Assembly: GCF_024266585.1 (NCBI RefSeq)
Contig: NZ_CP100647.1
Span: 2,895,001-2,959,000 of the forward strand
DNA length: 64,000 nt
From: Xanthomonas sacchari
GTDB lineage: Bacteria > Pseudomonadota > Gammaproteobacteria > Xanthomonadales > Xanthomonadaceae
Direction: 5' to 3'
Positions 1 through 8,282 of this stretch are shown one piece after another. The stretch's first letter is position 1, and each line of letters opens with the position of its first letter. The translations under genes and the position numbers were made by a program. The notes beneath the pieces are model-generated. The model had not been told where the DNA came from. It made no database searches and saw nothing but the letters and a program-made list of their open reading frames with translations.

Positions 1-1
1 C

Positions 2-529
2 AACGCGGCGGTGAACTGCGCCGGCATCCTCGGTGCCGGCCGCGTGCTCGGCAAGGAGGCGCCGATGCCGCTGGCCACCTTCCAGGGCACGGTGATGGTC
101 AATCTGGTCGGCAGCTTCAACGTCGCCAAGGCCGCCGCCGACCTGATGCAGCACAACGCCCCGGGCGAGGACGGCGAGCGCGGCGTCATCGTCAACACCG
201 CCAGCGTCGCCGCCTACGAAGGCCAGATCGGCCAGGCCGCCTACGCCGCCTCCAAGGGCGGCGTGGTGGCGATGACCCTGCCGATGGCGCGCGAACTGGC
301 GCGCTTCGGCATCCGCGTCAACACCATCGCCCCCGGCATCTTCTGGACCCCGATGGTCGACGGCATGCCCGAGGCCGTGCAGCAGTCGCTGGCCGCGGCG
401 ATCCCGTATCCTTCGCGTCTCGGTCGCCCGGACGAATTCGCCGACACGGTGATGTTCCTGCTGCGCAACCGCTACCTCAACGGCGAGACCATCCGCCTGG
501 ACGGCGCGGTGCGGTTGGCGCCGAAGTAG
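2..529 (+). CDS. SDR-family dehydrogenase, 3-hydroxyacyl-CoA dehydrogenase type 2-like (5' end outside window)
   Basis: The reading frame is open from the window edge, so the N-terminal dinucleotide-binding glycine motif is missing. What remains shows the SDR core: NCAG at the start, the catalytic Ser in [10 protein letters not shown], and the YAASKGG (Y-x3-K) active site, followed by the substrate loop and a C-terminus ending [10 protein letters not shown]. The [14 protein letters not shown] pattern is typical of the type 2 3-hydroxyacyl-CoA dehydrogenase (HSD10-like) branch, which oxidises 3-hydroxyacyl-CoA with NAD in fatty-acid or branched-chain degradation. The exact substrate is inferred from family resemblance only. 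Confidence 0.85.
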   Translation, partial: NAAVNCAGILGAGRVLGKEAPMPLATFQGTVMVNLVGSFNVAKAAADLMQHNAPGEDGERGVIVNTASVAAYEGQIGQAAYAASKGGVVAMTLPMARELARFGIRVNTIAPGIFWTPMVDGMPEAVQQSLAAAIPYPSRLGRPDEFADTVMFLLRNRYLNGETIRLDGAVRLAPK

Positions 530-531
530 CC

Positions 532-638
532 GGGAATGGAGAATCGGGAATGGGGAATCGCAAGGGCGCTTCCCTCCCGCTGCTCCTCTCCGCCCGCTTG
601 ACGCTGTTCCGATTCCCTATTTCCCATTCCCGATTCCC
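532..638. repeat. Inverted pair of GGGAATCGGGAATGGG-type repeats
   Basis: Two arms of about 29 bases (532-560 and 610-638) made of GGGAAT/GGAATCG modules face each other across about 50 bases. They lie directly upstream of efpL, so a transcript entering from the SDR gene could form a long hairpin ahead of the efpL start. The same module family appears at 5921-5946 and, as GGGGATT tandem copies, at 7333-7361. Such modules are common in Xanthomonas intergenic DNA. Confidence 0.75.
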
Positions 639-645
639 AGCTCTC

Positions 646-1212
646 ATGAAAGCCAACGAAATCAAGAAAGGCAACGTCGTCGAATACAACAACGGCGTGT
701 ACCAGATCCGCGACATCGAGCGCAGCTCGCCGCAGGGCCGCGGCGGCAACGTGCGCTTTCGCTTCGTGATGTACAGCGTGCCGGGCGGCAACAAGCTCGA
801 TGCCAGCTTCGACGGCGACGACGACCTGCGCGAGGTCGAGCTGATGCGTCGCCAGGCCACCTTCTCCTACAAGGACGGCGAGGCCTTCGTGTTCCTCGAC
901 GACGAGGACTACACCCCCTACACCCTGGACGCCGATGCGATCGGCACCGATGCCGGCTACATCACCGATGGCCTCAGCGGCATCTACGTGCAGGTGATCG
1001 ACGACCAGCCGGTGGCGATCCAGCTGCCGCAGAGCGTGACCCTGGAAGTGATCGAGACCCCGCCGGAGCTCAAGGGCGGCACCGCCACCAAGCGGCCGAA
1101 GCCGGCCAAGCTCAATACCGGCATCGAGATCATGGTGCCGGAGTACATCGGCAACGGCGAGCGCGTGCTGGTCAACACCACCACCGGCGAATTCGCCGGC
1201 CGCGCCGACTGA
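646..1212 (+). CDS. efpL: Elongation factor P-like protein EfpL (YeiP)
   Basis: The 188-residue product has the three-domain length of EF-P. It begins [12 protein letters not shown], and the domain I loop carries SSPQGRGG, with an arginine (about residue 32) at the tip in place of the modified lysine of canonical EF-P. This marks the YeiP/EfpL branch. EF-P-family proteins enter the E site of ribosomes stalled on proline-rich stretches and promote peptide-bond formation; EfpL is reported to act there too. The start was set at 646 because an upstream in-frame ATG at 550 lies inside the repeat arms and would add unrelated residues. It is followed after 5 bases by a small secreted-protein gene. 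Confidence 0.93.
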   Translation: MKANEIKKGNVVEYNNGVYQIRDIERSSPQGRGGNVRFRFVMYSVPGGNKLDASFDGDDDLREVELMRRQATFSYKDGEAFVFLDDEDYTPYTLDADAIGTDAGYITDGLSGIYVQVIDDQPVAIQLPQSVTLEVIETPPELKGGTATKRPKPAKLNTGIEIMVPEYIGNGERVLVNTTTGEFAGRAD

Positions 1213-1217
1213 GTCCC

Positions 1218-1640
1218 ATGCGCGGGCGCCGTGCCGCCCGCGCCGGCAGCGCCGGGCATGCGCCGCAGTGCGCCTGCCTTGGCCTGCTGCTGGCCCTGCC
1301 GGCGCTGGCGCTCGCCGCGCCGGTGAGGCCGGCCGCCGCGGCCGCGGCCAAGCCCGCATGCACGATTCCGGACGCGGTCGATCCCGAGCACCACGCCGGC
1401 TTCTGCTCGATGCCCGAGCCGATCCGCGCCTTCGTCGCCCGCCAGGACACCTGCAGCCATTTCGCCGGGGAGGAACCCTACGACGCCGCGCGGCGTCGCG
1501 ACCTTGAAAAGGCGATGGACACGTACTGCGACGGCAATGAACAGACCTGGGCGAAGCTGCGAGCGCAGTACCGCCAGGATCCGCGACGCGACGCCTGGTT
1601 GCGCCGCTACGGCAAGGATGTCGGTCTCGAGCTGCCGTGA
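1218..1640 (+). CDS. Small secreted protein of unknown function
   Basis: A 140-residue product with a basic N-terminus (MRGRRAARAG) and a hydrophobic segment LGLLLALPALALAAP that looks like a signal peptide, so the mature part is probably periplasmic or secreted. The mature region has four cysteines (CTIPD, FCSMP, DTCSH, YCDGN), which could form two disulfides, and a charged C-terminal helix. I do not recognise the family. It starts 5 bases after efpL and is probably co-transcribed with it. Confidence 0.6.
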   Translation: MRGRRAARAGSAGHAPQCACLGLLLALPALALAAPVRPAAAAAAKPACTIPDAVDPEHHAGFCSMPEPIRAFVARQDTCSHFAGEEPYDAARRRDLEKAMDTYCDGNEQTWAKLRAQYRQDPRRDAWLRRYGKDVGLELP

Positions 1641-1731
1641 CGGCGGCCTGCGGGCCGGCAAGGTCGTGCCCTAGCGGGAGTGCATGTCAGCCCTGACGGC
1701 GGCCGACATCAGGCGGTTTCCCTGCTTCGCG

Positions 1732-1922
1732 CGTCGCGGCTGAAGCCACTCCTGCAAAATGGACGGAGGCTGCGCCGCGTTTGTTGTGGAAGCGACTTCA
1801 GTCGCGACGACTGCCCCAGCCGATTCGCCTTCGCGCTTCGCTCTCGCGGCCGAAGCCGCTCCCTCAAAGATGGGCGAAAAAATGGGCCGCTCCCTGTGGG
1901 AGGGACTTCAGTCCCGACGACT
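1732..1922. repeat. Cluster of GCGGCTTCAGCCGCGAC-type palindromic repeats
   Basis: The 449-base spacer 1641-2089 has no convincing gene. It holds several degenerate copies of the GGAGCGGCTTCAGCCGCGAC element in both orientations (1732-1754, 1788-1808, 1846-1862, 1896-1918), each able to form a short hairpin. The same element recurs near 14.9, 25.8, 30.9 and 59.4 kb. The ORFs that cross this spacer are low-complexity products of the repeats. Confidence 0.75.
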
Positions 1923-2089
1923 GGAACTATCGGCCTCCTTTGATGACGAAAAGGCTGCACCTGCAACCAGCCAATGCCGCGGACTCACCGCCGGCCGCGT
2001 CGCGGTCCCAGCTTCAGCCGCGACCGCGACGTCGTCGACCAAATGCGAGATGCCCCCTTCGGCCTCCCTGACCAACCGCGCATGCCGCA

Positions 2090-4012
2090 CTACGGTTGCC
2101 CGCCCCCCTCCTGCAACACGGAAGGCGACCGCAGCTGCAGCCCGCCGCCCTCGCGATTGAGCGTGCGCAGGCGTTCGCCCAGCGTCGCCAGGTTGGCATC
2201 GATCTGCGCCAGGTCCGCCTGCAGCGGCGCTGGCAGCAGGCCGCGCAAGCGCGTCTGCAGCGCGGCGCCATCGTCGCGCAGCGCCACGATCCGCGCCTGT
2301 CCCTGGACCTGCAGCCAGGCGCGCTCCTGCGCCTGCGGCAGGCCATAGCCCGGCTGTCCCTGCAGCAGGCTCGCCGGTTGGCTCAGCAAACCTTGCTCGG
2401 CCAGCACCGCACGCACCGCGCTGGCGGCGTCGCGGGTGTCGCCACCCGCATCGCCCCCACCCTTACCGGCCACCGCGGACGGCAGCGACTGGCCCAGATA
2501 GCGCCGCTTCAGCGCATCGCGGCCGCGCTGCTCGGCACGACGGCGGGCCGCGTTCTCCAGCAGCAGCAAGGCGGCGCTGGCGCGCAGGTCGCCGCGCTGC
2601 AGCCACGGCGCGCGCTGCGTGGCCGGCAGGTCCAGCCACGCGTCGGCAGTGCGGGCCGGCAACGCCAACGAACCGCGCGCCACCGCGAACATCTGCGCGA
2701 AGTGCGCGCTCGCCGCCGGGAAGAAGTATCCCTCCCGCACCGCCGCGTCGGCATCGTCCAGCACCGATGCATCGGCGATGCCGGCGCGGACCAGGCGCCG
2801 GCGCAAGCCGGTCGGACTGATCCCGGACAGGTGCGCGGCCGCCAGCCGCGGCACGCCGTCGTGCAGCAAGGCGTAGGTCTCCACCGCGCAGTTGTTGCTG
2901 AGGAAGTAGTAGCGGCCGTCGTAGCTCCAGTGCAGTTGCGCGGCGCGTTCGAGCAGCGCGGCGATCTCCTCGCGCGACAACCGCAGCGGCAGCGACTGCA
3001 GGCCGCGCAGTTGCACCTGGGTGTAGTCGTCCACCACCTGGCGCAGCGGCAGCACGAACAGCCGCGACGGATAGGAGCCGGTCAGCCCGCGCAGGCTGGA
3101 GATCTGCACGTCGTCGACGAAGGCGCGGAACGACAGCACCCGGTGCTCGGCCAGGTCCAGCCGGCAGCGTGGTCCCAGCGGCCGCCCGGGCGCACAGATC
3201 ACCAGGCGCAGCATGCTGTGCCCCCAGTGGCTCATCGGCTGCGCATTGCCGTCGGCCAGCAGGTAGTCCACCGCGTAGACCCGCGCCGGGTCGATCTGCA
3301 GCAGCGCGGCCTGCTCGGCCAGCGGATCCTGCACGAACACCAGGCCGGGTGCGCAATCGCCGCGCGGCGGTGTCCAGGCCAGGCGTGCGGCGAAGTACCC
3401 GGCCAGCGCCGGCCGGCGGCAGGCGTAGTCCGGATCGAGCAGGAAGTGCTCGAGATTTACCGCCACGAACTCGGCCGGCGACTGCAATTCGTAACGGTCC
3501 GGACTGCGCTCGGTGAAGCGGTTGTCGCCGCGGCGCAGGCCAAAGCGCATCGGGCTGACCTGCCAACCGGCCAGATCCAGCAGGCGCGGATCGGACGACA
3601 GCCGCCCCGCCGCGGCGCGGTCGTAGAAATGCGCCAGTTCGTGCAGCACGGCGGCCAGTGCCGGTCGCCGTGCGGGGTCGGCGGCCGGATCGGCGCCGCC
3701 TCCCTCCGCCGCCATCCAGTCGCGCAGCAGGCGCTTGTTCAACAGCAGGCGCCGCGCCTGCGCGCGCCCGTGCACCTGCGCGGGGAGGTCGTCGCGCCAT
3801 TGCAGCGGCAGCCCTGCGGGCAGCGCCACAGCCCAGGCCGGCGGCAGCCGCGCCTGCGCCGCGGCCAGCACGGCCTGGCTGGCCGTGCGCTCGGCGGCGC
3901 TCAGCCCGGTGTCGTCGAGGGACAGCGGCGCGGCCGCTGCGTGCGGCGCAGCGGCCAGCGCCAGCACCGCCAGCCACCGCGCGCCGAGGCGCCGTGGCCG
4001 GCGCGCGGTCAC
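2090..4012 (-). CDS. DUF4105 / Lnb-like periplasmic cysteine-family protein (640 aa)
   Basis: A signal-like segment (ARWLAVLALAAAPHAAAA) is followed by an N-terminal domain with HELAHFYD (about residues 124-131), which resembles a zinc-protease signature. A DUF4105 domain follows, with HWGHSML (His about 265) and LSNNCAVETY (Cys about 375), the expected His and Cys of the Lnb/NlpC-P60-like fold. Lnb proteins of this family transfer acyl groups within lipoproteins; whether this one does is inference. The C-terminus is a helical extension. The start is the GTG at 4012, which overlaps the TGA stop of the upstream gene (GTGA). The longer frame to 4381 merely shadows that gene. Translational coupling to the DUF2388 gene suggests a shared job in the envelope. 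Confidence 0.8.
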   Translation of the reverse strand: MTARRPRRLGARWLAVLALAAAPHAAAAPLSLDDTGLSAAERTASQAVLAAAQARLPPAWAVALPAGLPLQWRDDLPAQVHGRAQARRLLLNKRLLRDWMAAEGGGADPAADPARRPALAAVLHELAHFYDRAAAGRLSSDPRLLDLAGWQVSPMRFGLRRGDNRFTERSPDRYELQSPAEFVAVNLEHFLLDPDYACRRPALAGYFAARLAWTPPRGDCAPGLVFVQDPLAEQAALLQIDPARVYAVDYLLADGNAQPMSHWGHSMLRLVICAPGRPLGPRCRLDLAEHRVLSFRAFVDDVQISSLRGLTGSYPSRLFVLPLRQVVDDYTQVQLRGLQSLPLRLSREEIAALLERAAQLHWSYDGRYYFLSNNCAVETYALLHDGVPRLAAAHLSGISPTGLRRRLVRAGIADASVLDDADAAVREGYFFPAASAHFAQMFAVARGSLALPARTADAWLDLPATQRAPWLQRGDLRASAALLLLENAARRRAEQRGRDALKRRYLGQSLPSAVAGKGGGDAGGDTRDAASAVRAVLAEQGLLSQPASLLQGQPGYGLPQAQERAWLQVQGQARIVALRDDGAALQTRLRGLLPAPLQADLAQIDANLATLGERLRTLNREGGGLQLRSPSVLQEGGGQP

Positions 4013-4326
4013 AGCGCCAGGATCGCCTGCGCCAGTTCCAGGTCGCTGGCCTGCTGCGCCTGCGGGTTGCGCTCGCGCAGCACGCGCAGCGCCGCTTCCA
4101 GTTGCGCGCCGCGGATGCGGCCGGCGCTGGCGACGAAGCCGGCCGCGTCGTCGCGCGCCTGCAGCACCACCTTGTCGTTGTTGGAGCTGCTGTCCGACGA
4201 CGCCGAGCTGCCGGCCGAGCCGGCCGAGGCCGAACCGGCGGAGGAGCCGGCGAAGCTGGACGCCTGCGCGAACGCGGGCAGGATCAGGGCCAACAGCAGG
4301 GCGCAGCGCGCGGTCACTCGGGTCAT
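4009..4326 (-). CDS. DUF2388-like small secreted protein
   Basis: A 105-residue product with a signal peptide (MTRVTARCALLLALILPAFAQAS), a Ser/Gly/Ala-rich low-complexity stretch, and a C-terminal half reading DKVVLQARDDAAGFVAS then [12 protein letters not shown] and LELAQAILAL. From memory, that pattern (hydrophobic-ARDDA-FVAS then [10 protein letters not shown]) is the DUF2388 signature. Function is unknown. It overlaps the Lnb-like gene by 4 bases, and I recall DUF2388 and DUF4105 genes also being neighbours in Pseudomonas, which suggests a functional pair. The gene is short and lies largely inside spurious longer frames, so it is easily missed. Confidence 0.75.
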   Translation of the reverse strand: MTRVTARCALLLALILPAFAQASSFAGSSAGSASAGSAGSSASSDSSSNNDKVVLQARDDAAGFVASAGRIRGAQLEAALRVLRERNPQAQQASDLELAQAILAL

Positions 4327-4439
4327 CGCAATCGTTCCAAGCAGGATCGTGAAAAAGGGGACGGCCGCCGCCGCGCCGCATAGCCTAGCGGTCCGCCGGG
4401 CGCAGCGCCTGAACGGGCCACGCGGCGGCGGCGCCGGAC

Positions 4440-5828
4440 TCAGGGGTCGAACAGCTTGCCCGGATTGAGCAGCCCGGAAGGATCGAACACGCGCTTGACC
4501 GCGCGCATCAGCGCGATCTCGTCGGGGCTGCGGGTGCTGTCCAGGTATGGCTTCTTGACCAGGCCGATGCCGTGCTCGGCGGAGATGCTGCCACCGTGCT
4601 CGGCCAGCACCTGCGCCAGCAGCTTGGTGACCTGCTCGCAGGCGGCGATGAACTCGGCCGGCGGGGTGGCGTCGGGCTTGAGCACGTTGATGTGCAGGTT
4701 GCCGTCGCCGATGTGGCCGAACCACACCACCTCGAACTGCGGATAGGCCTCGCCGAGCAGCGCCTGGGTGCGCTCCAGAAACGCGGGCATGGCCGAGATC
4801 CGCACCGACACGTCGTTCTTGTACGGGGTGTAGCGCGCCACCGCTTCGGTGATGCCTTCGCGCAGGCGCCACAGCTGCGCGGCCTGCGCCTCGCTCTGGC
4901 TGATCACCCCGTCCAGCACCCAGCCCTGCTCCATGCAGGTCTCGAACGCGGCCAGCGCCGCCGCCTCCTGCGCCTCGTTGCCGCTGGCGTACTCGGTGAC
5001 CACGTAGTACGGGTAGACCGTCTCGAACGGCGCCTGCGCGCCGTGCGCCAGCACATGCTGCAACGCGCGGTCGGTGAAGAACTCGAACGCTTCCAGCTGC
5101 AGGCGGCTGCGGAACGCGGCGAACACCTGCATCAGCACCTCGAACGAGGGCAGCGCCAGCAACATCACGTTGCTCGGCGGCGGCGGGTCGGTGAGCCGCA
5201 GGGTCGCTTCGACCACGATGCCGAGGGTGCCTTCGGAGCCGATCAGCAACTGGCGGAAATCGTAGCCGCTGGAATTCTTGATCAGCCCGCGGTTGAGCTC
5301 GAGCAGGTCACCGCTGCCGGTGACGACCTTGAGCCCGGCGATCCACTCGCGGGTGTTGCCGTAGCGGATCACGCGGATGCCGCCGGCGTTGGTGGCGATG
5401 TTGCCGCCGATCGAGCACGAGCCGCGCGCGGCGAAGTCCACCGGGTACAGCAGGCCGTGCTCGCGCGCGGCGTTGTGCACCGCTTCCAGCGGCATGCCGG
5501 CCTGCACGGTCAGGGTGCGGTCGACCGGGTCGAAGGCCAGCGCCTTGTTCATTCGCTCCAGGCTCAGCACCAGCTCGCCGTTGGCGGCCACCGCGCCGCC
5601 GGACAGGCCGGTGCGGCCGCCGGAGGGCACCACGGCCACGGCATGATCGTTGGCCCAGCGCAGCACCGCCTGCACCTCCTCCACTGTCGCCGGCAACGCG
5701 ATCGCCAGCGGCGCTGGGGTCCAGCGCCGGGTCCAGTCGCGGCCGTAGTGCTCCAGGTCGGCCGGGTCGGTCTTCAGGCGCAGGGTGGGAACGGCAAGGG
5801 CCAGGGCATCCAGGCGCGGGTCGGTCAT
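4440..5828 (-). CDS. FAD-binding oxidoreductase, D-2-hydroxyglutarate/D-lactate dehydrogenase type
   Basis: 462 residues with the PCMH-type FAD domain (PSGGRTGLSGGAV near residue 70, GGNIATNAGG near 140, GSEGTLGIV near 195) and the C-terminal GlcD-type domain carrying GHIGDGNLHIN and AEHGIGLVKK, whose His and Glu bind the metal and 2-hydroxyacid in this family. It is a soluble D-2-hydroxyacid:acceptor dehydrogenase. It is divergent from serA across 261 bases. SerA can reduce 2-oxoglutarate to D-2-hydroxyglutarate, and a homologous enzyme that reoxidises this product is known in Pseudomonas, so D-2-hydroxyglutarate is the most likely substrate; D-lactate is the alternative. Confidence 0.88.
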   Translation of the reverse strand: MTDPRLDALALAVPTLRLKTDPADLEHYGRDWTRRWTPAPLAIALPATVEEVQAVLRWANDHAVAVVPSGGRTGLSGGAVAANGELVLSLERMNKALAFDPVDRTLTVQAGMPLEAVHNAAREHGLLYPVDFAARGSCSIGGNIATNAGGIRVIRYGNTREWIAGLKVVTGSGDLLELNRGLIKNSSGYDFRQLLIGSEGTLGIVVEATLRLTDPPPPSNVMLLALPSFEVLMQVFAAFRSRLQLEAFEFFTDRALQHVLAHGAQAPFETVYPYYVVTEYASGNEAQEAAALAAFETCMEQGWVLDGVISQSEAQAAQLWRLREGITEAVARYTPYKNDVSVRISAMPAFLERTQALLGEAYPQFEVVWFGHIGDGNLHINVLKPDATPPAEFIAACEQVTKLLAQVLAEHGGSISAEHGIGLVKKPYLDSTRSPDEIALMRAVKRVFDPSGLLNPGKLFDP

Positions 5829-5920
5829 GGGCGGAGAGGTCGGGGCGTAGACAATCGTTCAAGCCTGCCAGCGTTGCGCAGCTGCGTCCAGTTGCGGGCA
5901 GCAACTCGCGGCGCTTACGC

Positions 5921-5946
5921 ATTCCCAATCCCGACTCCCCAATCCC
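5921..5946. repeat. Short ATTCCCAATCCCGACTCCCC-type repeat
   Basis: One copy of the GGGAATCGGGAATGGG module family, inverted, in the 261-base spacer between the divergent hydroxyacid dehydrogenase gene and serA. The rest of the spacer must hold both promoters. A possible serA -10 (TAGTGA, 6052-6057) is weak. Confidence 0.5.
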
Positions 5947-6089
5947 GTGCGGGCCCTGATCAATCGATGCACCTGAAACCTTTCGCCGGCGTTGCACCTG
6001 CGGTCTCCCGGCATCCTATTGCGGCGCACCAAAGCAGGGAGCCATCTGGCATAGTGACCGGCCCGTTGGCCATCGCTCCCTTTACTGCA

Positions 6090-7331
6090 ATGTCGCCCAA
6101 GAAGACCTCGTTTCCGAAGCAGGATATCCGCGTGCTGCTGCTCGAAGGCATCAGCCAGACCGCCGTCGACGTGTTCCGCGCGGCCGGCTACTCGCAGATC
6201 GAGCTGCACGCCAAGTCGCTGCCGGAAGAGGAACTCAAGCAGCGCATCGCCGAGGCGCACATCGTCGGCATCCGCTCGCGCACCCAGCTCAGCGCCGAGG
6301 TGCTGGCCCAGGCCAAGCGCCTGATCGCGGTCGGCTGCTTCTGCATCGGCACCAACCAGGTCGACCTGGACGCGGCCGAACTGGCCGGCATCCCGGTGTT
6401 CAATGCGCCCTACTCCAACACCCGCAGCGTCGCCGAACTCGTCATCGCCGAGGCCATCCTGCTGTTGCGCGGCATTCCGCAGAAGAACGCCGAATGCCAC
6501 CGCGGCGGCTGGTCCAAGTCGGCCGCCGGCAGCCACGAGACCCGCGGCAAGGTGCTGGGCATCGTCGGCTACGGCCACATCGGCACCCAGGTTGGCGTGC
6601 TGGCCGAGTCGCTGGGCATGCAGGTGATCTTCCACGACATCGAGACCAAGCTGTCGCTGGGCAACGCCCGCACCGCCACCGACCTGGACGACCTGCTGGC
6701 GCGCTCAGACGTGGTCACCCTGCACGTGCCGGAAACCGCGGCCACCCGCAACATGATCGGCGCGGCGCAGCTGGCGCAGATGAAGCCGGGCGCGCATCTG
6801 ATCAACGCCTCGCGCGGCACCGTCATCGACATCGATGCGCTGGACGCGGCGCTGCGCAGCGGCCACATCGGCGGTGCCGCGGTGGACGTGTTCCCGATCG
6901 AGCCCAAGGGCAATGGCGACCTGTTCGAATCGCCGCTGGCCGCGCACGACAACGTGATCCTGACCCCGCACGTGGGCGGCAGCACGCTGGAGGCGCAGGA
7001 CAACATCGGCGTGGAAGTGGCGGCCAAGCTGGTGCGCTACAGCGACAACGGCAGCACCCTGTCGGCGGTCAACTTCCCCGAGGTGACCCTGCCCGAGCAC
7101 GAAGAGAGCCTGCGCCTGCTGCACATCCACCGCAACGTGCCGGGCGTGCTGTCGCAGATCAACGAACTGTTCTCGCGCCACAACGTCAACATCGACGGCC
7201 AGTTCCTGCGCACCGACCCCAAGGTCGGCTACGTGGTGATCGACGTCGGCGCCAGCGTCGAGCAGGCGGCGGTGTTGAAGGACGAACTGGCGCAGGTGGC
7301 CGGGACGTTGCGGACGCGCATTCTTTACTAG
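6090..7331 (+). CDS. serA: D-3-phosphoglycerate dehydrogenase
   Basis: 413 residues, the length of the proteobacterial short SerA with a C-terminal ACT domain. The NAD domain shows GIVGYGHIGTQVG, the catalytic Arg/Glu/His are in NASRGT, AVDVFPIEP and LTPHVGGST, and the ACT domain starts near HRNVPGVLSQ and ends in TRILY. It catalyses the first step of serine synthesis, 3-phosphoglycerate to 3-phosphohydroxypyruvate, and the ACT domain is the usual site of serine feedback inhibition. The ATG at 6090 was chosen because it matches the family N-terminus; the frame continues upstream antisense to the neighbouring gene, which is a shadow. Confidence 0.96.
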   Translation: MSPKKTSFPKQDIRVLLLEGISQTAVDVFRAAGYSQIELHAKSLPEEELKQRIAEAHIVGIRSRTQLSAEVLAQAKRLIAVGCFCIGTNQVDLDAAELAGIPVFNAPYSNTRSVAELVIAEAILLLRGIPQKNAECHRGGWSKSAAGSHETRGKVLGIVGYGHIGTQVGVLAESLGMQVIFHDIETKLSLGNARTATDLDDLLARSDVVTLHVPETAATRNMIGAAQLAQMKPGAHLINASRGTVIDIDALDAALRSGHIGGAAVDVFPIEPKGNGDLFESPLAAHDNVILTPHVGGSTLEAQDNIGVEVAAKLVRYSDNGSTLSAVNFPEVTLPEHEESLRLLHIHRNVPGVLSQINELFSRHNVNIDGQFLRTDPKVGYVVIDVGASVEQAAVLKDELAQVAGTLRTRILY

Positions 7332-7332
7332 C

Positions 7333-7566
7333 GGGGATTGGGGATTGGGGATTGGGGATTGGCGAGTGCGCTTCGCGCCCGGACCCTCACCCCAACCCCT
7401 CTCCCGGGGGGAGAGGGGCTTAGGCATCCAACCGAAGCCGGCGCTTCCTTCTCCCGGCGGGAGAAGGTGCCCCGAAGGGGCGGATGAGGGTCCGGGCGCA
7501 GCCTGAACACCGCACGCGCTACGCGCCCGCACTCTCACCCCGACGTCTCTCCCGGAGGGAGAGCGA
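7333..7566. repeat. GGGGATT tandem run and CTCTCCCGGGAGAG-type inverted repeats
   Basis: Directly after serA come four tandem GGGGATT copies (7333-7361). Then comes a block in which GCGCCCGGACCCTCACCCC (about 7375-7394) is mirrored by GATGAGGGTCCGGGCGC (about 7483-7499), with internal hairpins CCCTCTCCCGGGGGGAGAGGGG and CCTTCTCCCGGCGGGAGAAGG, and another TCTCTCCCGGAGGGAGAG at 7547-7564. The last unit forms the 3' end of the Nudix gene. A related block lies at 11285-11366. Confidence 0.8.
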
Positions 7567-8113
7567 CTGCTTGTCGTTGCAGCCATTTGCGCGCCATGCG
7601 CCGCAGCGACGGATCCAGGTCCGCCTCGTCCAGCAGGTCGGCGATCGGGCGCCAGGCCAGGGCCAGCGATTCGGCGCTGACCGCAAAGGCCTCGTCGGCG
7701 CCGGCGCGGACCACGTAGCGCGCGTCGTAGTGCCAGTGCCCCGGCACCTCGCCACGGGCGGGAATCCAATGCCGGTCCAGGTCGAAGAGCGCACCGTCCT
7801 CCAGCGCCAGGCCAGGCAAGCCGGACTCCTCCTCGGCTTCCTTCAACGCCACCCGCGCCAGATCGCGGTCGCCGTCGGCGTGCCCGCCCAGTTGCAGCCA
7901 GCGCTGCAGCTTGCGGTGATGGGTCAGCAGGGTGCGGGCGCCGTCGGCGCTGACCAGCCAGGCCGAGCCGGTGAAATGGCCATCCAGGCGTGCGCGCACG
8001 AACGGATCGGCGGCATCGTCCAGCACCGCCAGGAACTGCGCGGCGACCTCGGCCTGGTCCGGGCACTGCAGGGCGTGGGACTGCAACTGCTGGCGTAGGG
8101 ACGGCTCCGGCAT
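7535..8113 (-). CDS. Nudix hydrolase
   Basis: 192 residues. The Nudix box runs from G77 to L99 and contains GGHADGD then KEAEEESGL; the metal-binding core E92, E95 and E96 is present, while the first Glu of the consensus is Arg83 and the usual Arg is Lys91. These enzymes hydrolyse nucleoside-diphosphate-linked compounds with Mg; the substrate cannot be told from sequence. The last eight codons (LPPGETSG, stop) come from the adjacent CTCTCCCGGAGGGAGAG repeat, so the natural C-terminus appears to have been replaced or extended by repeat DNA. Confidence 0.85.
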   Translation of the reverse strand: MPEPSLRQQLQSHALQCPDQAEVAAQFLAVLDDAADPFVRARLDGHFTGSAWLVSADGARTLLTHHRKLQRWLQLGGHADGDRDLARVALKEAEEESGLPGLALEDGALFDLDRHWIPARGEVPGHWHYDARYVVRAGADEAFAVSAESLALAWRPIADLLDEADLDPSLRRMARKWLQRQAVALPPGETSG

Positions 8114-8282
8114 CGGCGTTCTCGCATTCAGGGGCGGCCATTATCGCCGCCCGGGGTGCAGCGCGGCTTGTGGCGGCCGGCCGGCTTTGGCATGGTACGA
8201 CGCTTGCGTCGCCCGCTGCGGGCCCGGCGCTTCGCCATTGCCGGGGCCATTTGCCCCGTACCGCCACCTGGGGATGCACCGA

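Noticed and set aside
1732-1922. Small ORFs in the repeat-rich spacer after the secreted-protein gene
   Set aside because: They follow the repeat units and differ between overlapping frames; no ribosome-binding sites.
4013-4381. N-terminal extension of the Lnb-like protein up to an ATG at 4381
   Set aside because: It would overlap the whole DUF2388 gene in another frame and place the signal peptide at residue 130; the GTGA overlap explains the start.
2096-4468. 790-codon plus-strand frame opposite the Lnb-like gene
   Set aside because: Low-complexity Gln/Arg/Ala product; the minus strand has catalytic motifs and a signal peptide.
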